Origin: JAIVHA01 sp965367295
GTDB lineage: Bacteria > Pseudomonadota > Gammaproteobacteria > DSM-19610
Direction: 5' to 3'
NCBI GenBank assembly: GCA_965367295.1
Contig: CBDUHN010000014.1
Location: 1-62,758, forward strand
Length of the DNA stretch: 62,758 nt
Shown here in pieces: positions 28,639 through 37,049 of the stretch. A program made the translations under genes and the position numbers. Position 1 is the stretch's first letter, and the number at the start of each line of letters is the position of its first letter. The notes beneath the pieces are model-generated. The model was not told where the DNA came from, did no database searches, and was given only the letters and a program-made list of their open reading frames with translations.

Positions 28639-28797
28639 CTACAATTTGCCAAGCAGCAACAGAATAAGCAGGATTATCAGCACCAGCCCGAGAACACCGC
28701 TGGGCGCATAACCCCATCCCCGGCTGTGGGGCCAGGCTGGAATCACTCCGACAAGCATCAGAATCAGAACGATCAGCAGAATGGTTCCCAAGGTCAT
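28639..28797 (-). CDS. DUF3309 family small membrane protein
   Basis: The 52-residue protein has two hydrophobic helices separated by PAWPHSRGWGYAPSG, the hallmark of the DUF3309 family. It starts MTLGTILLIVLILMLVGVIP and ends in a Leu-rich helix with GKL. AGGAGA lies six bases before the ATG at 28797; the longer frame upstream is not family-like. It should sit in the inner membrane; its function is unknown. It lies near other small stress-type proteins (SYLF, Thivi_2564, CsbD). Confidence 0.88.
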   Translation of the reverse strand: MTLGTILLIVLILMLVGVIPAWPHSRGWGYAPSGVLGLVLIILLILLLLGKL

Positions 28798-29160
28798 GTC
28801 ATATCTCCTAACAAAGCTTTGCAGGGGCGCTGTATAAGGAAAGACTCTCGTATTGAATACGAACGTCATCCCAATTCCTTTGCAAATGATATTACTCAGA
28901 CGAGAACGGGCGTCTGTACGATACCGCACATAGAAGCCGGTTCCTGGTGGTTGTAAGCGCAGGCTCTCAGCGGAATTCCATGACCGCTGCCGGCACCCTC
29001 CACATTGACACTTCGGGGTCAGGGTCCATTGCCGATGTCTTCAGCCAGGGGCGGGTTTGGGACTATGTGCGGCATCGAACGGACTGCGCATGAGGATGCG
29101 ACTAGCCTTTGATCTCATCCGGAAGTTCCATGTAACCGGTCCAGGTCAAGGAGCATTACC
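28798..29160. other. Divergent intergenic region
   Basis: This 363-base region lies between the leftward DUF3309 gene and the rightward SYLF gene. It should hold both promoters. I see no clear box pair, palindrome or small gene in it. Confidence 0.35.
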
Positions 29161-29721
29161 ATGTACAGGATACAAAGTCATATTCGCGCTCCCTTGCTCG
29201 CGACGGCTGCCATCGTCACGATGAGCGCCATGAGTCAGACAAGCGCGGCAACCGCTGATGATCTGGCGAAGGATTCCCGCCAGGCCTTGCAGACACTCTA
29301 TCAAGCCGAGCCTGTTGCCAAGACACTTTCGAGCACTGCCAAGGCAGTACTCGTATTCCCGAATATCGTCAAAGCCGGCCTGGTGTTCGGCGGCAGCTAT
29401 GGTGAAGGCGTATTGCTCGAGGACTCAGACGTGGTTGATTATTACAACTCTGTCACCGGGTCCTGGGGTCTGCAGATCGGCGCCCAGTCCTATGGTTATG
29501 CTGTGTTCCTGATGACCGACAATGCCGTTCAATATCTCAAGGAATCGAAGGGCTGGGAAGTTGGCGTAGGTCCAACGGTCGCTGTGGTTGACGAAGGGGT
29601 CGCAAAGAACCTTTCTACCTCCTCCCTGAAGGATGATGCCTATGCGTTTATTTTCAGCCAGCAGGGATTGATGGCCGGGGTCAGTATCGAGGGAACAAAA
29701 ATCTCCCGAATCAAACGATGA
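29161..29721 (+). CDS. SYLF/YSC84-domain lipid-binding protein
   Basis: The 186-residue protein has a signal peptide (cut near TSAATA). A SYLF (YSC84-type) domain fills the rest, with LVFPNIVKAGLVFGGSYGEG, GSWGLQIGAQSYGYAVFLMTD and a final DAYAFIFSQQGLMAGVSIEG. In bacteria such proteins are exported and bind lipid; a precise role is not established. AAGGAG precedes the ATG by seven bases. A hairpin and the Thivi_2564-type gene follow on the same strand, so they are likely co-expressed. Confidence 0.88.
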   Translation: MYRIQSHIRAPLLATAAIVTMSAMSQTSAATADDLAKDSRQALQTLYQAEPVAKTLSSTAKAVLVFPNIVKAGLVFGGSYGEGVLLEDSDVVDYYNSVTGSWGLQIGAQSYGYAVFLMTDNAVQYLKESKGWEVGVGPTVAVVDEGVAKNLSTSSLKDDAYAFIFSQQGLMAGVSIEGTKISRIKR

Positions 29722-29731
29722 ATCAACAAGT

Positions 29732-29756
29732 GGACGGAGGCAACTTGCCTCCGTCC
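29732..29756. promoter_or_regulatory. Hairpin between the SYLF and Thivi_2564 genes
   Basis: GGACGGAGGCA (29732-29742) is the exact complement of TGCCTCCGTCC (29746-29756) around a three-base loop. The next gene's ribosome-binding site starts only a few bases later and no T-run follows. This makes mRNA stabilisation, processing or partial attenuation more likely than full termination. Confidence 0.5.
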
Positions 29757-29771
29757 TGAAGGAGAATCCGC

Positions 29772-29963
29772 ATGCCTCTGATCAATCTGGCCATCATCCT
29801 GATCGTGGTTGGTGTACTGCTCTGGCTCGTCAATACCTACATACCCATGGACCGAAAGATCAAAAACATCCTGAATATCGTGGTCGTCATTGTGGTCGTG
29901 ATATGGTTGCTGCAGGTCTTCGGCGTACTGGGATCCCTGGACAACCTACGAATCGGCGGCTGA
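29772..29963 (+). CDS. Thivi_2564 family small membrane protein
   Basis: The 63-residue protein has two hydrophobic helices flanking the short polar turn NTYIPMDRKIKNI. This is the pattern of the Thivi_2564 family of proteobacterial membrane proteins: residues 3-22 form the first helix and 33-52 (IVVVIVVVIWLLQVFGVL) the second. AAGGAG sits eight bases before the ATG. It lies 50 bases after the SYLF gene. Function is unknown; the family often lies beside stress-induced envelope genes. Confidence 0.85.
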   Translation: MPLINLAIILIVVGVLLWLVNTYIPMDRKIKNILNIVVVIVVVIWLLQVFGVLGSLDNLRIGG

Positions 29964-30087
29964 GCAATACCCATCAACCCTCCTCAACCTGCATGTGCTG
30001 GTGCGGCATGATCATGCCGCAACACCTTTTCCACGATGAGGGGGTCGCCATCAGCTCCGGTTTATACCCTGGGGTTCGGGGCAACGC

Positions 30088-30279
30088 CTACTTGTTCTCA
30101 CCCTGCACTGAATCCTTGATGGCATCACCGGCTTTTTCGATCTGGTCTCCAGTCTTCTCGACCGCATTGTCGATACTCTCACCGGCTTGCTCCGCCGGGC
30201 CCTGTTTCTCGCAACCGGGGAGTACTACAAACAACGCACCTGCCACCAGGGCCGCACTGATAATCTGGACTAATTTCAT
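30088..30279 (-). CDS. Small lipoprotein with amphipathic helical repeats
   Basis: The 63-residue precursor has a lipoprotein signal with lipobox VLPGC; Cys23 would be lipidated. The mature part is about 40 residues of amphipathic helix with the repeats ESIDNAVEKTGDQIEKAGDAIKD. It resembles the small entericidin-like or stress-induced lipoproteins of proteobacteria. AGAGG lies eight bases before the ATG. It points away from the neighbouring regulator and probably has its own promoter. No partner is evident. Confidence 0.75.
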   Translation of the reverse strand: MKLVQIISAALVAGALFVVLPGCEKQGPAEQAGESIDNAVEKTGDQIEKAGDAIKDSVQGENK

Positions 30280-30491
30280 GATTCTTACCTCTTGTTAAAA
30301 GATTGATATCGAACAAGAACAACCGCACCGGTTATTCTCGCTGAGGGGGCAGGATGGCGGGCGATTCATAGCAAGTCGAAAGAACGGTTTTCGACCCTTG
30401 CGCTCCGTCACCGTAAAAGGAGCTCACGCATACTGGCTCCAACAGCCCAAGTGTATGGCGAGAACCCCTCGTCGTCTGTCTGCTGACGTAC

Positions 30492-30520
30492 ATAACCCAC
30501 ATGCGGAGTGTGCAGGTTAT
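30492..30520. promoter_or_regulatory. Operator-like dyad upstream of a Crp/Fnr gene
   Basis: ATAACC (30492-30497) and GGTTAT (30515-30520) form a dyad, with inner CACA and TGTG also complementary, offset by two bases. It lies about 145 bases before the first Crp/Fnr gene, in a 380-base gap without a supported gene. It could be a regulator site, possibly autoregulatory. The regulator that binds it is unknown. Confidence 0.35.
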
Positions 30521-30661
30521 ATTACCTGCGCCGACCTGCCCGTTGCATCTGTGCACTGTCGCATGCGCCAAATGGACGGTATATACTCGTCGGAAACCTG
30601 TATCCGCTCCCGCCGCGTCCCTGAGACAACCAGATCGTGGGTAAAAGACCGGAGTTCTCCC

Positions 30662-31381
30662 ATGAATGACCCGCACGCGCCCCGTCAGAACCACCTGCTC
30701 GCCGCCCTCCCGGCGGAAGAATATGCGCGCCTGATACCGCAACTTGAACTGGTCCCGATGCCACTCGGCAAGGTGCTCTATGAATCCGGAAACGAGTTGC
30801 ATCATGTCTATTTTCCTACCACGGCCATCGTGTCCCTGCTCTACGTCATGCTCAATGGCGCGTCTGCCGAAACCGCCGTAGTCGGCAATGAGGGTATCAT
30901 CGGGGTCGCCCTGTTCATGGGCGGCGAGACCATGCCCAACCGTGCTGTCGTGCAGAGCGCCGGTCATGCCTACCGCTTGAAGGGGCAACTGCTCAAGCAG
31001 GAATTCAATCGCTCCGGTGAGCTGCAGCATCTGTTACTGCGCTACACGCAGGCCTTGCTGACTCAGATGGCACAGACCGCGGTGTGCAACCGGCACCATT
31101 CGCTCGACCAGCAACTCTGCCGCTGGCTTCTGCTGAGCCTCGACCGCCTGAGCTCCAACGAACTGGTCATGACCCAGGAATTGATCGCCGATATGCTCGG
31201 CGTGCGCCGCGAAGGTGTCACTGAGGCCGCTGGCAACCTGCAAAGGGCCGGCTTGATCGCGTATCGCCGCGGCCGCATCACCGTGCTCGACCGCATGGGG
31301 CTGGAGGCACGGGCCTGCGAGTGCTATGCAGTGGTCAAGAAGGAGTTCGATCGCCTGCTCCCGGAAACGATCAGCCGCTAG
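30662..31381 (+). CDS. Crp/Fnr family transcriptional regulator (paralogue 1)
   Basis: The 239-residue protein has a cyclic-nucleotide-binding-fold domain (about 15-130) with GKVLYESGNELHHVYFPTTAIVSLL. A long dimer helix and a C-terminal winged helix follow, with MTQELIADMLGVRREGVTEAAGNLQRAG. It lacks the N-terminal iron-sulfur cysteines of Fnr and the cAMP-contact motif of Crp. The N-terminal type is common in a group of stress-linked regulators of unknown ligand. The start at 30662 begins the family sequence; the longer frame back to 30398 overlaps likely regulatory DNA. A close paralogue lies 220 bases downstream. Confidence 0.9.
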   Translation: MNDPHAPRQNHLLAALPAEEYARLIPQLELVPMPLGKVLYESGNELHHVYFPTTAIVSLLYVMLNGASAETAVVGNEGIIGVALFMGGETMPNRAVVQSAGHAYRLKGQLLKQEFNRSGELQHLLLRYTQALLTQMAQTAVCNRHHSLDQQLCRWLLLSLDRLSSNELVMTQELIADMLGVRREGVTEAAGNLQRAGLIAYRRGRITVLDRMGLEARACECYAVVKKEFDRLLPETISR

Positions 31382-31444
31382 CCCACTGTTCGAGTGTGAT
31401 GCCACTCAACCCAGCGGGCCATAGCGCATGACCGGCAGGTTCCT

Positions 31445-31468
31445 TATGTGCGCTAGCGTCCGGACAGT
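31445..31468. promoter_or_regulatory. Copy 1 of a 24-base repeated motif (TAGCG..CCGGACAGT)
   Basis: This sequence matches 36078-36101 at 20 of 24 bases, sharing TATnTGC, TAGCG and CCGGACAGT. It lies about 135 bases before the second Crp/Fnr gene. A shared operator for stress-type promoters is the simplest reading. No protein can be assigned to it from the sequence. Confidence 0.4.
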
Positions 31469-31600
31469 CACAGGGTTTCAATCCATAGTACGCACTATCC
31501 ATCCTCGGGCAACCAATCGCCTTCGGTCCGCATCCGACATCGGGATTGCCATTATTCCGGGTGTGCTTTTCCGGCTTTTACTGACACCAGGATAGTCCGC

Positions 31601-32338
31601 ATGCCACTCACCAAAACCGTCCCAGCCGCCAATCTTCTGCTTGCGGCATTGTCGCGCAAGGACCGTCAGCACTTTCTGGCAGGCTGCACACCGGTTGAGC
31701 TGGAATTTGGCGAGATCCTGGCCGAACCCGGCGAACACATGCGTTACGTTTACTTCCCCACTGAAAGTTTCATTTCCCTGGTAACGCCGATCAGCAGTAA
31801 CGCCAGCCTGGAAGTAGGATTGGTCGGCAATGAAGGTATGCTCGGTATTTCTTTTATACTTGGGGTGGATGTGTCACCGCTACGCGCCGTGGTGCAGGGC
31901 GAAGGCCCGGCACTGCGCATGAAGACCGCACCATTTCGGCGCGAACTCGAACAGAATCTTGCACTGCAACGGGAGCTGAAACGTTACCTCTATGTGATGG
32001 TGAACCAGCTCGCGCAAACCGCCGCCTGTACGCACTTCCATGTGGTGGAGGAGCGTCTCGCCCGTTGGCTGTTGATGACGCAGGACCGGGCACACTCGGA
32101 TTCGTTTCACGTCACCCACGAATTCCTGGCCTACATGCTGGGCGTACGCCGCGTCGGTGTTACCAAGGCCGCCACTGCGTTGCAAAATCGCAAACTGATC
32201 CGCTATAGCCGCGGGGATATCAGGATTCTTGACCGTAGTGGTCTGGAGGCGGCTTCCTGCGGGTGTTACGCGGCCGACAGAGCGAGCTACGCCCGGATGA
32301 TGGGTAAGGGCAAGCGGATATCAGCTGCTAGTCCTTGA
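31601..32338 (+). CDS. Crp/Fnr family transcriptional regulator (paralogue 2)
   Basis: The 245-residue protein is clearly related to the regulator at 30662-31381. It has the same sensor layout (GEILAEPGEHMRYVYFPTESFISLV, then GLVGNEGMLGIS), the same NQLAQTAAC helix and the winged helix LAYMLGVRRVGVTKAATALQNRKLI. It too lacks Fnr cysteines and Crp cAMP contacts. The recognition helix of both reads LGVRR, so the two may bind overlapping sites and differ in effector. The two genes probably arose by duplication. Each has its own upstream region. Confidence 0.9.
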   Translation: MPLTKTVPAANLLLAALSRKDRQHFLAGCTPVELEFGEILAEPGEHMRYVYFPTESFISLVTPISSNASLEVGLVGNEGMLGISFILGVDVSPLRAVVQGEGPALRMKTAPFRRELEQNLALQRELKRYLYVMVNQLAQTAACTHFHVVEERLARWLLMTQDRAHSDSFHVTHEFLAYMLGVRRVGVTKAATALQNRKLIRYSRGDIRILDRSGLEAASCGCYAADRASYARMMGKGKRISAASP

Positions 32339-32933
32339 ATTTCGCGGCAGTGTCAGTAACCCCAGGCACCAATGAATCCCGGTGGATGCCAACACCAGCC
32401 CTGGTTGACTCCCAGATGTCTTCGTCCGCTCCGGAAAGCTTGTGAGGGCAGCAAAATATTACCTGCAGGATGACTTCCTCTCAGATGCTCGCGGTACTGG
32501 CCGCCGCCTCACGGCCATTTAAGGCACGCCAACCAAAGGATCCCCTCTTGTATCGACGATACCTCGGCCGGCAATTTTTTGACACCATGGCATCGAACCG
32601 GAATCATCATTGGCCATCCGACATAGACCGGAATTGCCACGTAATGACTGATGCGGCTGGCCAGAGAAGTGATTCCAGACCCCGCGCATCCAGGGATGGT
32701 GGTGCTCGAGAACCCTGAATACCGCTCTCACACTTCCCGGGGCAGTCTGTGATAAATCGGGGAGACCGGATAAAGCAGAGCCAGCTCAGCGCCATCCCGC
32801 GATGTCACCACGAACAGAACCGCGGCGCCCGACAGCGCAGCCGGGAAATGCTATTGAAGCGTTCGCCCTTGATCATGGTGGCAATATACGGACAAAACCC
32901 GTCCATATGGAGCTGCGATCCTCTTCCTTCTGA
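32339..32933. other. Intergenic stretch without a recognisable gene
   Basis: About 595 bases lie between two convergent genes. Short open frames exist on both strands (for example 32470-32718), but none has a plausible start signal, composition or motif. I see no repeat, tRNA or terminator-like hairpin with a T-run. It may be a scar of lost genes. Confidence 0.35.
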
Positions 32934-35195
32934 TTAGTATTTCCCAGCCTCAAGCAGCAACCCGAAGGCCTCGGTGGACAAGGAGTGGCTGAAATGAAAT
33001 CCCTGCCCTTCGTCACATTGCTGATTGCGCAGAAACTCTAGCTGCGTGTGCGTTTCCACGCCCACGGCGACGACCCGCTGCTTGAGGTTTTTGCCAATCC
33101 CGATTACCGCGCTGACCATGGTTCCATCATCTATATCGGTGGTGATGTCACGCACAATGGACTGGTCGATCTTCAGAGTGTCGATCGGGAAGCGCTTCAG
33201 ATAGCTCAGACTCGAATAGCCAGTACCGAAGTCATCAATGGCCAGCCGCACTCCCAACGCCTTGAGCCCCTGCAGTACCGACATTGAGGCGTTGGCATCG
33301 TGCATAAGCATGGTTTCGGTCAGCTCCAGCTCAAGATAATGCGGGTCCAGGCCGGTTTCCTGCAGGATCAGTGCAATGCCTTCCAGAAAACTCCTTTGCC
33401 TGAACTCTATCGCGGAAATGTTGACTGCGACCGGCACCGCCGGAAGCCCCGAGTCAAGCCAGGCCTGGACTTGACTGCAGGTTTCACGCAGTACCCATTG
33501 GCCGATCGGTACGATGAGACCACACGTCTCGGCGACCGATATGAACTGCGCCGGCTGGATGAGTCCGAGATCCGGGTCGAGCCAGCGGATGAGGGACTCG
33601 GCCCCGGTCATCGCGCCTGAGGCAAGATCAATTTTCGGCTGATAATGCAGCAGGAACTCCCCTTGCTCCAGTGCTCGGCGCAGGCTGCTTTGAACAGCCA
33701 GACGACGGACTGCGCGGATGTTCATGTCGGCCCGGAAGAATTGGTAGTTGTTGCGGCCGTTTGCCTTGGCGTGGTACATCGCGGTGTCCGCGTTCTGCAT
33801 TATTATATCGACATTACCACCGTCATCCGGATAGACACTGATGCCGATGCTAAGAGTGATATGAAGTTCGTTTCCGTCGATGAGGTGCGGCGCGACAAAC
33901 GCAGCAAGCAGGGTTTCCGCCACCAGGTCAGCATCCTGCGATCGCTCGATCTCGGCCAACAGGATTACGAATTCGTCACCGCCCTGACGGCATACGATGT
34001 CAGTGCTGCGCACACATGCCGCCAGCCGGTCTGCCACCGACTGCAGCAGTTGGTCGCCGATCGTATGCCCCAGCGAGTCGTTGATTTTCTTAAAATCATC
34101 CAGGTCGATAAACAGCAGCGCAACTTGTTTGCGATGCCTGTGCGCCAACCCAATTGCCTGGGAGAGGCGTTCCGTCAATAACACGCGATTGGGCAAGCCA
34201 GTGAGAAAATCGTGGTGGGCCAGATGGGCCATCTTCGTCGTCATGGCACTGGATTGGCTGACGTCACGGAAGACGATTACCGCACCAGCGACCTGGCCAT
34301 CCCGGTTGTGGATGGGTGCAGTGGAATCCTCGATTGCGGACTCGAATCCGTCGCGGCGAATCAGCACACAGTCGGCGGCAAGGCCCACGGCCCTGTCCTC
34401 GGCAAGGGCACGCTGCGCCGGATTCGCGGCGGTCTGACGTGTCGTGCCATCAATGATCCTGAACACCTCTGCCAGCGGTCGGCCCAGTGCATCGCTCCGG
34501 GACCAGCCAGTCATCGCCTCCGCCACCAGATTCAGATAGTTCACATTACCCAGCAGGTCGGTGGCAAGCACGGCGTCACCGATAGAGTTGAGCATGACCT
34601 GGGCGCGCTCCTTTTCCTCGAACAAGGCCTCCTCGGCTACTCGCGCCCCGGACTCCGCAGACTTACGCTCGGTGATATCCTCAACCATCAACGCATGGCC
34701 GTGCGATGCCATCCCGTCGCACATGGGGGCGCGGTTGACACGCGTCCACACGACGCTCCCGTCCTTCCGCTGAAAACGGTACTCTGTCCGCAACGGCACA
34801 TCGTCCTGCGCTGCAGCGCGCCAATCGGCAAGTACGCGCTGACGGTCTCCCGGATGAATCGCCATTTTCCAACTCGTGCCCAGCGCCTGCTCGAAGCTCA
34901 GCCCCGATATTCTTTGATAAGCCTCGTTGGTATAGACGCAACTTCCACCCGCATCGGAAATGAATATGCCCAGGGGTGATGCATCACTTATCGAACGAAA
35001 GCACGCATCACTATTTTGCAGCACACCCCGGGCGACCTTGTCATCAATGACATACCGAAGAGTGCGCGTTAGCACATGAGCATCAGCATGGCCTTTGAGG
35101 AGATAGTCATGTGTGCCATCAGTCCCCGCCTGAACCAGGCCGGTATCGGCGGACGCCTCTTTGACGTAGAGCACTGTGATCGGAGTATCGATCAT
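32934..35195 (-). CDS. PAS-GGDEF-EAL cyclic-di-GMP protein with truncated receiver
   Basis: The 753-residue protein begins with about 50 residues matching only the last third of a receiver domain (HDYLLKGHADAHVLTRTLRYVI). The phosphoacceptor part is missing. Two PAS domains follow (about 60-180 and 195-320), then GGDEF with an intact RQGGDEF active site, then EAL. The EAL part reads ESLIRW, VNISAIEFRQ, ELTETM and DDFGTGYSSL, but VAVGVETH where VAEGVET is usual, so a conserved Glu is Val. Synthase activity looks intact; phosphodiesterase activity may be weakened. It has no membrane segment. It lies downstream of the CsbD gene on the same strand. Confidence 0.9.
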   Translation of the reverse strand: MIDTPITVLYVKEASADTGLVQAGTDGTHDYLLKGHADAHVLTRTLRYVIDDKVARGVLQNSDACFRSISDASPLGIFISDAGGSCVYTNEAYQRISGLSFEQALGTSWKMAIHPGDRQRVLADWRAAAQDDVPLRTEYRFQRKDGSVVWTRVNRAPMCDGMASHGHALMVEDITERKSAESGARVAEEALFEEKERAQVMLNSIGDAVLATDLLGNVNYLNLVAEAMTGWSRSDALGRPLAEVFRIIDGTTRQTAANPAQRALAEDRAVGLAADCVLIRRDGFESAIEDSTAPIHNRDGQVAGAVIVFRDVSQSSAMTTKMAHLAHHDFLTGLPNRVLLTERLSQAIGLAHRHRKQVALLFIDLDDFKKINDSLGHTIGDQLLQSVADRLAACVRSTDIVCRQGGDEFVILLAEIERSQDADLVAETLLAAFVAPHLIDGNELHITLSIGISVYPDDGGNVDIIMQNADTAMYHAKANGRNNYQFFRADMNIRAVRRLAVQSSLRRALEQGEFLLHYQPKIDLASGAMTGAESLIRWLDPDLGLIQPAQFISVAETCGLIVPIGQWVLRETCSQVQAWLDSGLPAVPVAVNISAIEFRQRSFLEGIALILQETGLDPHYLELELTETMLMHDANASMSVLQGLKALGVRLAIDDFGTGYSSLSYLKRFPIDTLKIDQSIVRDITTDIDDGTMVSAVIGIGKNLKQRVVAVGVETHTQLEFLRNQQCDEGQGFHFSHSLSTEAFGLLLEAGKY

Positions 35196-35247
35196 GGCAA
35201 GGCGGAGTTTACCTGACCCGATCGGGCCAGCGGCGATTCTTCATACG

Positions 35248-35451
35248 CTACTTCCCCTTACGTTCTTCAAGGCGGTCAATCTGCTGTTCGGCGGCGTCTT
35301 TGGTGATGCCATAACCCTCCTGGACCTTGCCTGACAACTCGACGCGCTTGCCTTCAATCTCCTCGAGGTCACTACCGACAAGCTTGCCCCACTGCGCTTT
35401 CACCTTGCCCTTTAACTGCTTCCAGCTGCCTTCAACGGTATTCCGATTCAT
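35248..35451 (-). CDS. CsbD family stress protein
   Basis: The 67-residue protein starts MNRNTVEGSWKQLKGKVKAQWGKL, the CsbD-family signature, and continues as charged helical repeats to RLEERKGK. CsbD-like proteins are abundant under general stress in many bacteria; their biochemical role is not known. The ATG at 35451 has GGGG six bases upstream; the longer frame is not family-like. A perfect palindrome lies about 115-135 bases upstream and probably controls it. Confidence 0.9.
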   Translation of the reverse strand: MNRNTVEGSWKQLKGKVKAQWGKLVGSDLEEIEGKRVELSGKVQEGYGITKDAAEQQIDRLEERKGK

Positions 35452-35565
35452 GTCAAACCCCTTCCGTAATCCAGCTTCAAGACTAGTCGCATGAGCAGAC
35501 CGAGTCTGTATGCTGTCGCACATAGCGATGCACCGGCATGGTGCGAGAAAGGTACAGAAGGAGTA

Positions 35566-35585
35566 TTTGTACGGCAGCGTACAAA
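35566..35585. promoter_or_regulatory. Perfect palindromic operator candidate upstream of the CsbD gene
   Basis: TTTGTAC (35566-35572) and GTACAAA (35579-35585) are exact inverted copies with a six-base spacer. This geometry is typical for dimeric regulators. It lies between the divergent CsbD gene (leftward) and the 102-residue gene (rightward) and could serve either. The binding protein is unknown; the two Crp/Fnr paralogues nearby are candidates. Confidence 0.5.
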
Positions 35586-35711
35586 CCATGATGCCTGTTT
35601 CAGTAATATAGCCACTTCCAAAGATACAACTGACCGGCGTCAACCTGGAACCCGCTGCAGCGGACAAGGACACAAAACATATCAAAGTTCTATGCCTGCC
35701 TTGATCGCGCC

Positions 35712-36020
35712 ATGCTCAAGCGGGAAAGCCTTGCCTATGGTGGGCGCGCTGGTGTCAGTGGCGGGCGCCGTGAAGACGGTTTCAAACCGGCATTTCTTGA
35801 TCGGGAGACCGGGGTGGTCTACCTGTCACACCATCCGGACGGTCACCTTGCCAGCTGTCATATGCTCGATGGTCCGCCAGACGAAGTGGTCTCCGTACGA
35901 TACGCAAATGGATATGTCTCGAAAACGAAAAAAACACTGATTTCCGGCTTTCTCAAGGGTTGTACCTTTTACACGCGGCAGGAAGCGGAGGAAATCGTTG
36001 ATGCCAACCGGCATGAATAG
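35712..36020 (+). CDS. Conserved-looking hypothetical protein (102 residues)
   Basis: I do not recognise a named domain. The central part (FKPAFLDRETGVVYLSHHPDG, then HMLDGPPDEVV) and the end GFLKGCTFYTRQEAEEIVDAN read as a compact alpha/beta fold, without signal peptide or membrane helix. Similar 80-100-residue hypothetical proteins exist in proteobacteria, from memory. No good ribosome-binding site is visible, so the start is not certain. It sits divergently from the CsbD gene. Confidence 0.55.
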   Translation: MLKRESLAYGGRAGVSGGRREDGFKPAFLDRETGVVYLSHHPDGHLASCHMLDGPPDEVVSVRYANGYVSKTKKTLISGFLKGCTFYTRQEAEEIVDANRHE

Positions 36021-36077
36021 AAAGCCGGATCGGCCCTGTACAGCTGAGCGTAACTGGATGCGTACGTTAACGGCCTG

Positions 36078-36101
36078 TATATGCATTAGCGCCCGGACAG
36101 T
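36078..36101. promoter_or_regulatory. Copy 2 of the 24-base repeated motif
   Basis: This is the partner of the sequence at 31445-31468, with 20 of 24 positions identical. Here it ends six bases before the ATG of a short open frame (36107-36283) and after the 102-residue gene. Its position so close to a start would suit an operator overlapping a promoter only if the true start lies further right. Confidence 0.4.
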
Positions 36102-36106
36102 AAACC

Positions 36107-36283
36107 ATGATGCGTATACATAAACGCTCGCACTTTGTGACATGGATTTCCTATGGTAAGCACCGAATCCGTCCCATAACTACAGAACGGCATCACAAAA
36201 CATTACTATTGCATCATTTGTTCTGTGGCGGGAATCGGGCTTACGAGCGTAAAGGTGTCGCACTCAATGAAAGCATCGAATAA
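36107..36283 (+). CDS. Doubtful 58-residue open frame
   Basis: Two adjacent ATGs open a frame of 58 residues with a basic, aromatic start (MRIHKRSHFVTWISYGKHRI). There is no clear ribosome-binding site, and the composition (His and Arg rich) is not decisive. I do not recognise it. It is listed because it fills much of a 400-base gap and lies directly after the repeated 24-base motif. Confidence 0.25.
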   Translation: MMRIHKRSHFVTWISYGKHRIRPITTERHHKTLLLHHLFCGGNRAYERKGVALNESIE

Positions 36284-36419
36284 AAAAGATCACTATGAAA
36301 CTTCAATACCAGCTGTTGCAAAGGTAGCTACGGAAGCGGTTTGACCACTACCCTCGCCTACCCGGCTCCCCGGGAGGAAGCATGGCTGGGGGAGACAGCC
36401 GGCCGGAATGAATTCCGCC

Positions 36420-36887
36420 CTACCGACGTCGCGCGCGAAAAAAGGCCTGCAGGCGCTCGCCGCATTCCGCCTCCAGCAGCCCGCCTTCCACCTGAACCCG
36501 GTGATTCAGACCCGGCATCTGCAAGGCAGCACAGGTGCTTTTGACAGCGCCCCGCTTCGGATCCGAGGCCCCGAACACCAGCCGTGCAACCCGTGCGTGG
36601 ACAATGGCACCGGCGCACATTAAGCAGGGTTCCAGGGTCACGTACAGGGTGGAACCGGAAAGCCGGTAATTGCCCAGCCGCTGTGCCGCATCTCGCAGGG
36701 CAATCACCTCGGCGTGGGCAGTAGGGTCGTGACTGCCGATGGGACGGTTCCAGCCCTCGCCGATCACCTCGTCGTTCAGCACCAGCACCGCACCGATGGG
36801 CACTTCATCCGCCGATTCCGCGCGTGTCGCCAGCGCCAGGGCGTGGCGCATCCAGTGTTCATCGGTATGGAGCGGGTTATCGGTCAT
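36420..36887 (-). CDS. tadA: tRNA-specific adenosine-34 deaminase TadA
   Basis: The 155-residue protein has the cytidine-deaminase fold with the catalytic zinc site: AHAEVIAL near residue 58 (His and catalytic Glu) and TLEPCLMCAGAI near residue 86 (two Cys). The PIGAVLVLNDEVIGEGWN segment is typical of TadA. It converts adenosine 34 to inosine in tRNA-Arg(ACG) and is normally essential. Its length is normal for the family. It appears monocistronic here, and its flanks hold decayed DNA. Confidence 0.94.
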   Translation of the reverse strand: MTDNPLHTDEHWMRHALALATRAESADEVPIGAVLVLNDEVIGEGWNRPIGSHDPTAHAEVIALRDAAQRLGNYRLSGSTLYVTLEPCLMCAGAIVHARVARLVFGASDPKRGAVKSTCAALQMPGLNHRVQVEGGLLEAECGERLQAFFRARRR

Positions 36888-37049
36888 GGTTCAAGCAGGG
36901 ATGAAAACGTTACCGTAGAAGCAAATGAATTCGCACCTGCACCGGCCCGTACGGGCACACGGCAATCAAGGCGCAACCGGGGGTCAGGGGCACTCCCATT
37001 GGATTATAAAATGAGCTGTTATTTTCCTTGATTTCAATCGATCGAACAG

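Noticed and set aside
28251..28652. A 133-residue minus-strand frame
   Set aside because: It overlaps the end of the DUF3309 gene and has no recognisable features or start signal.
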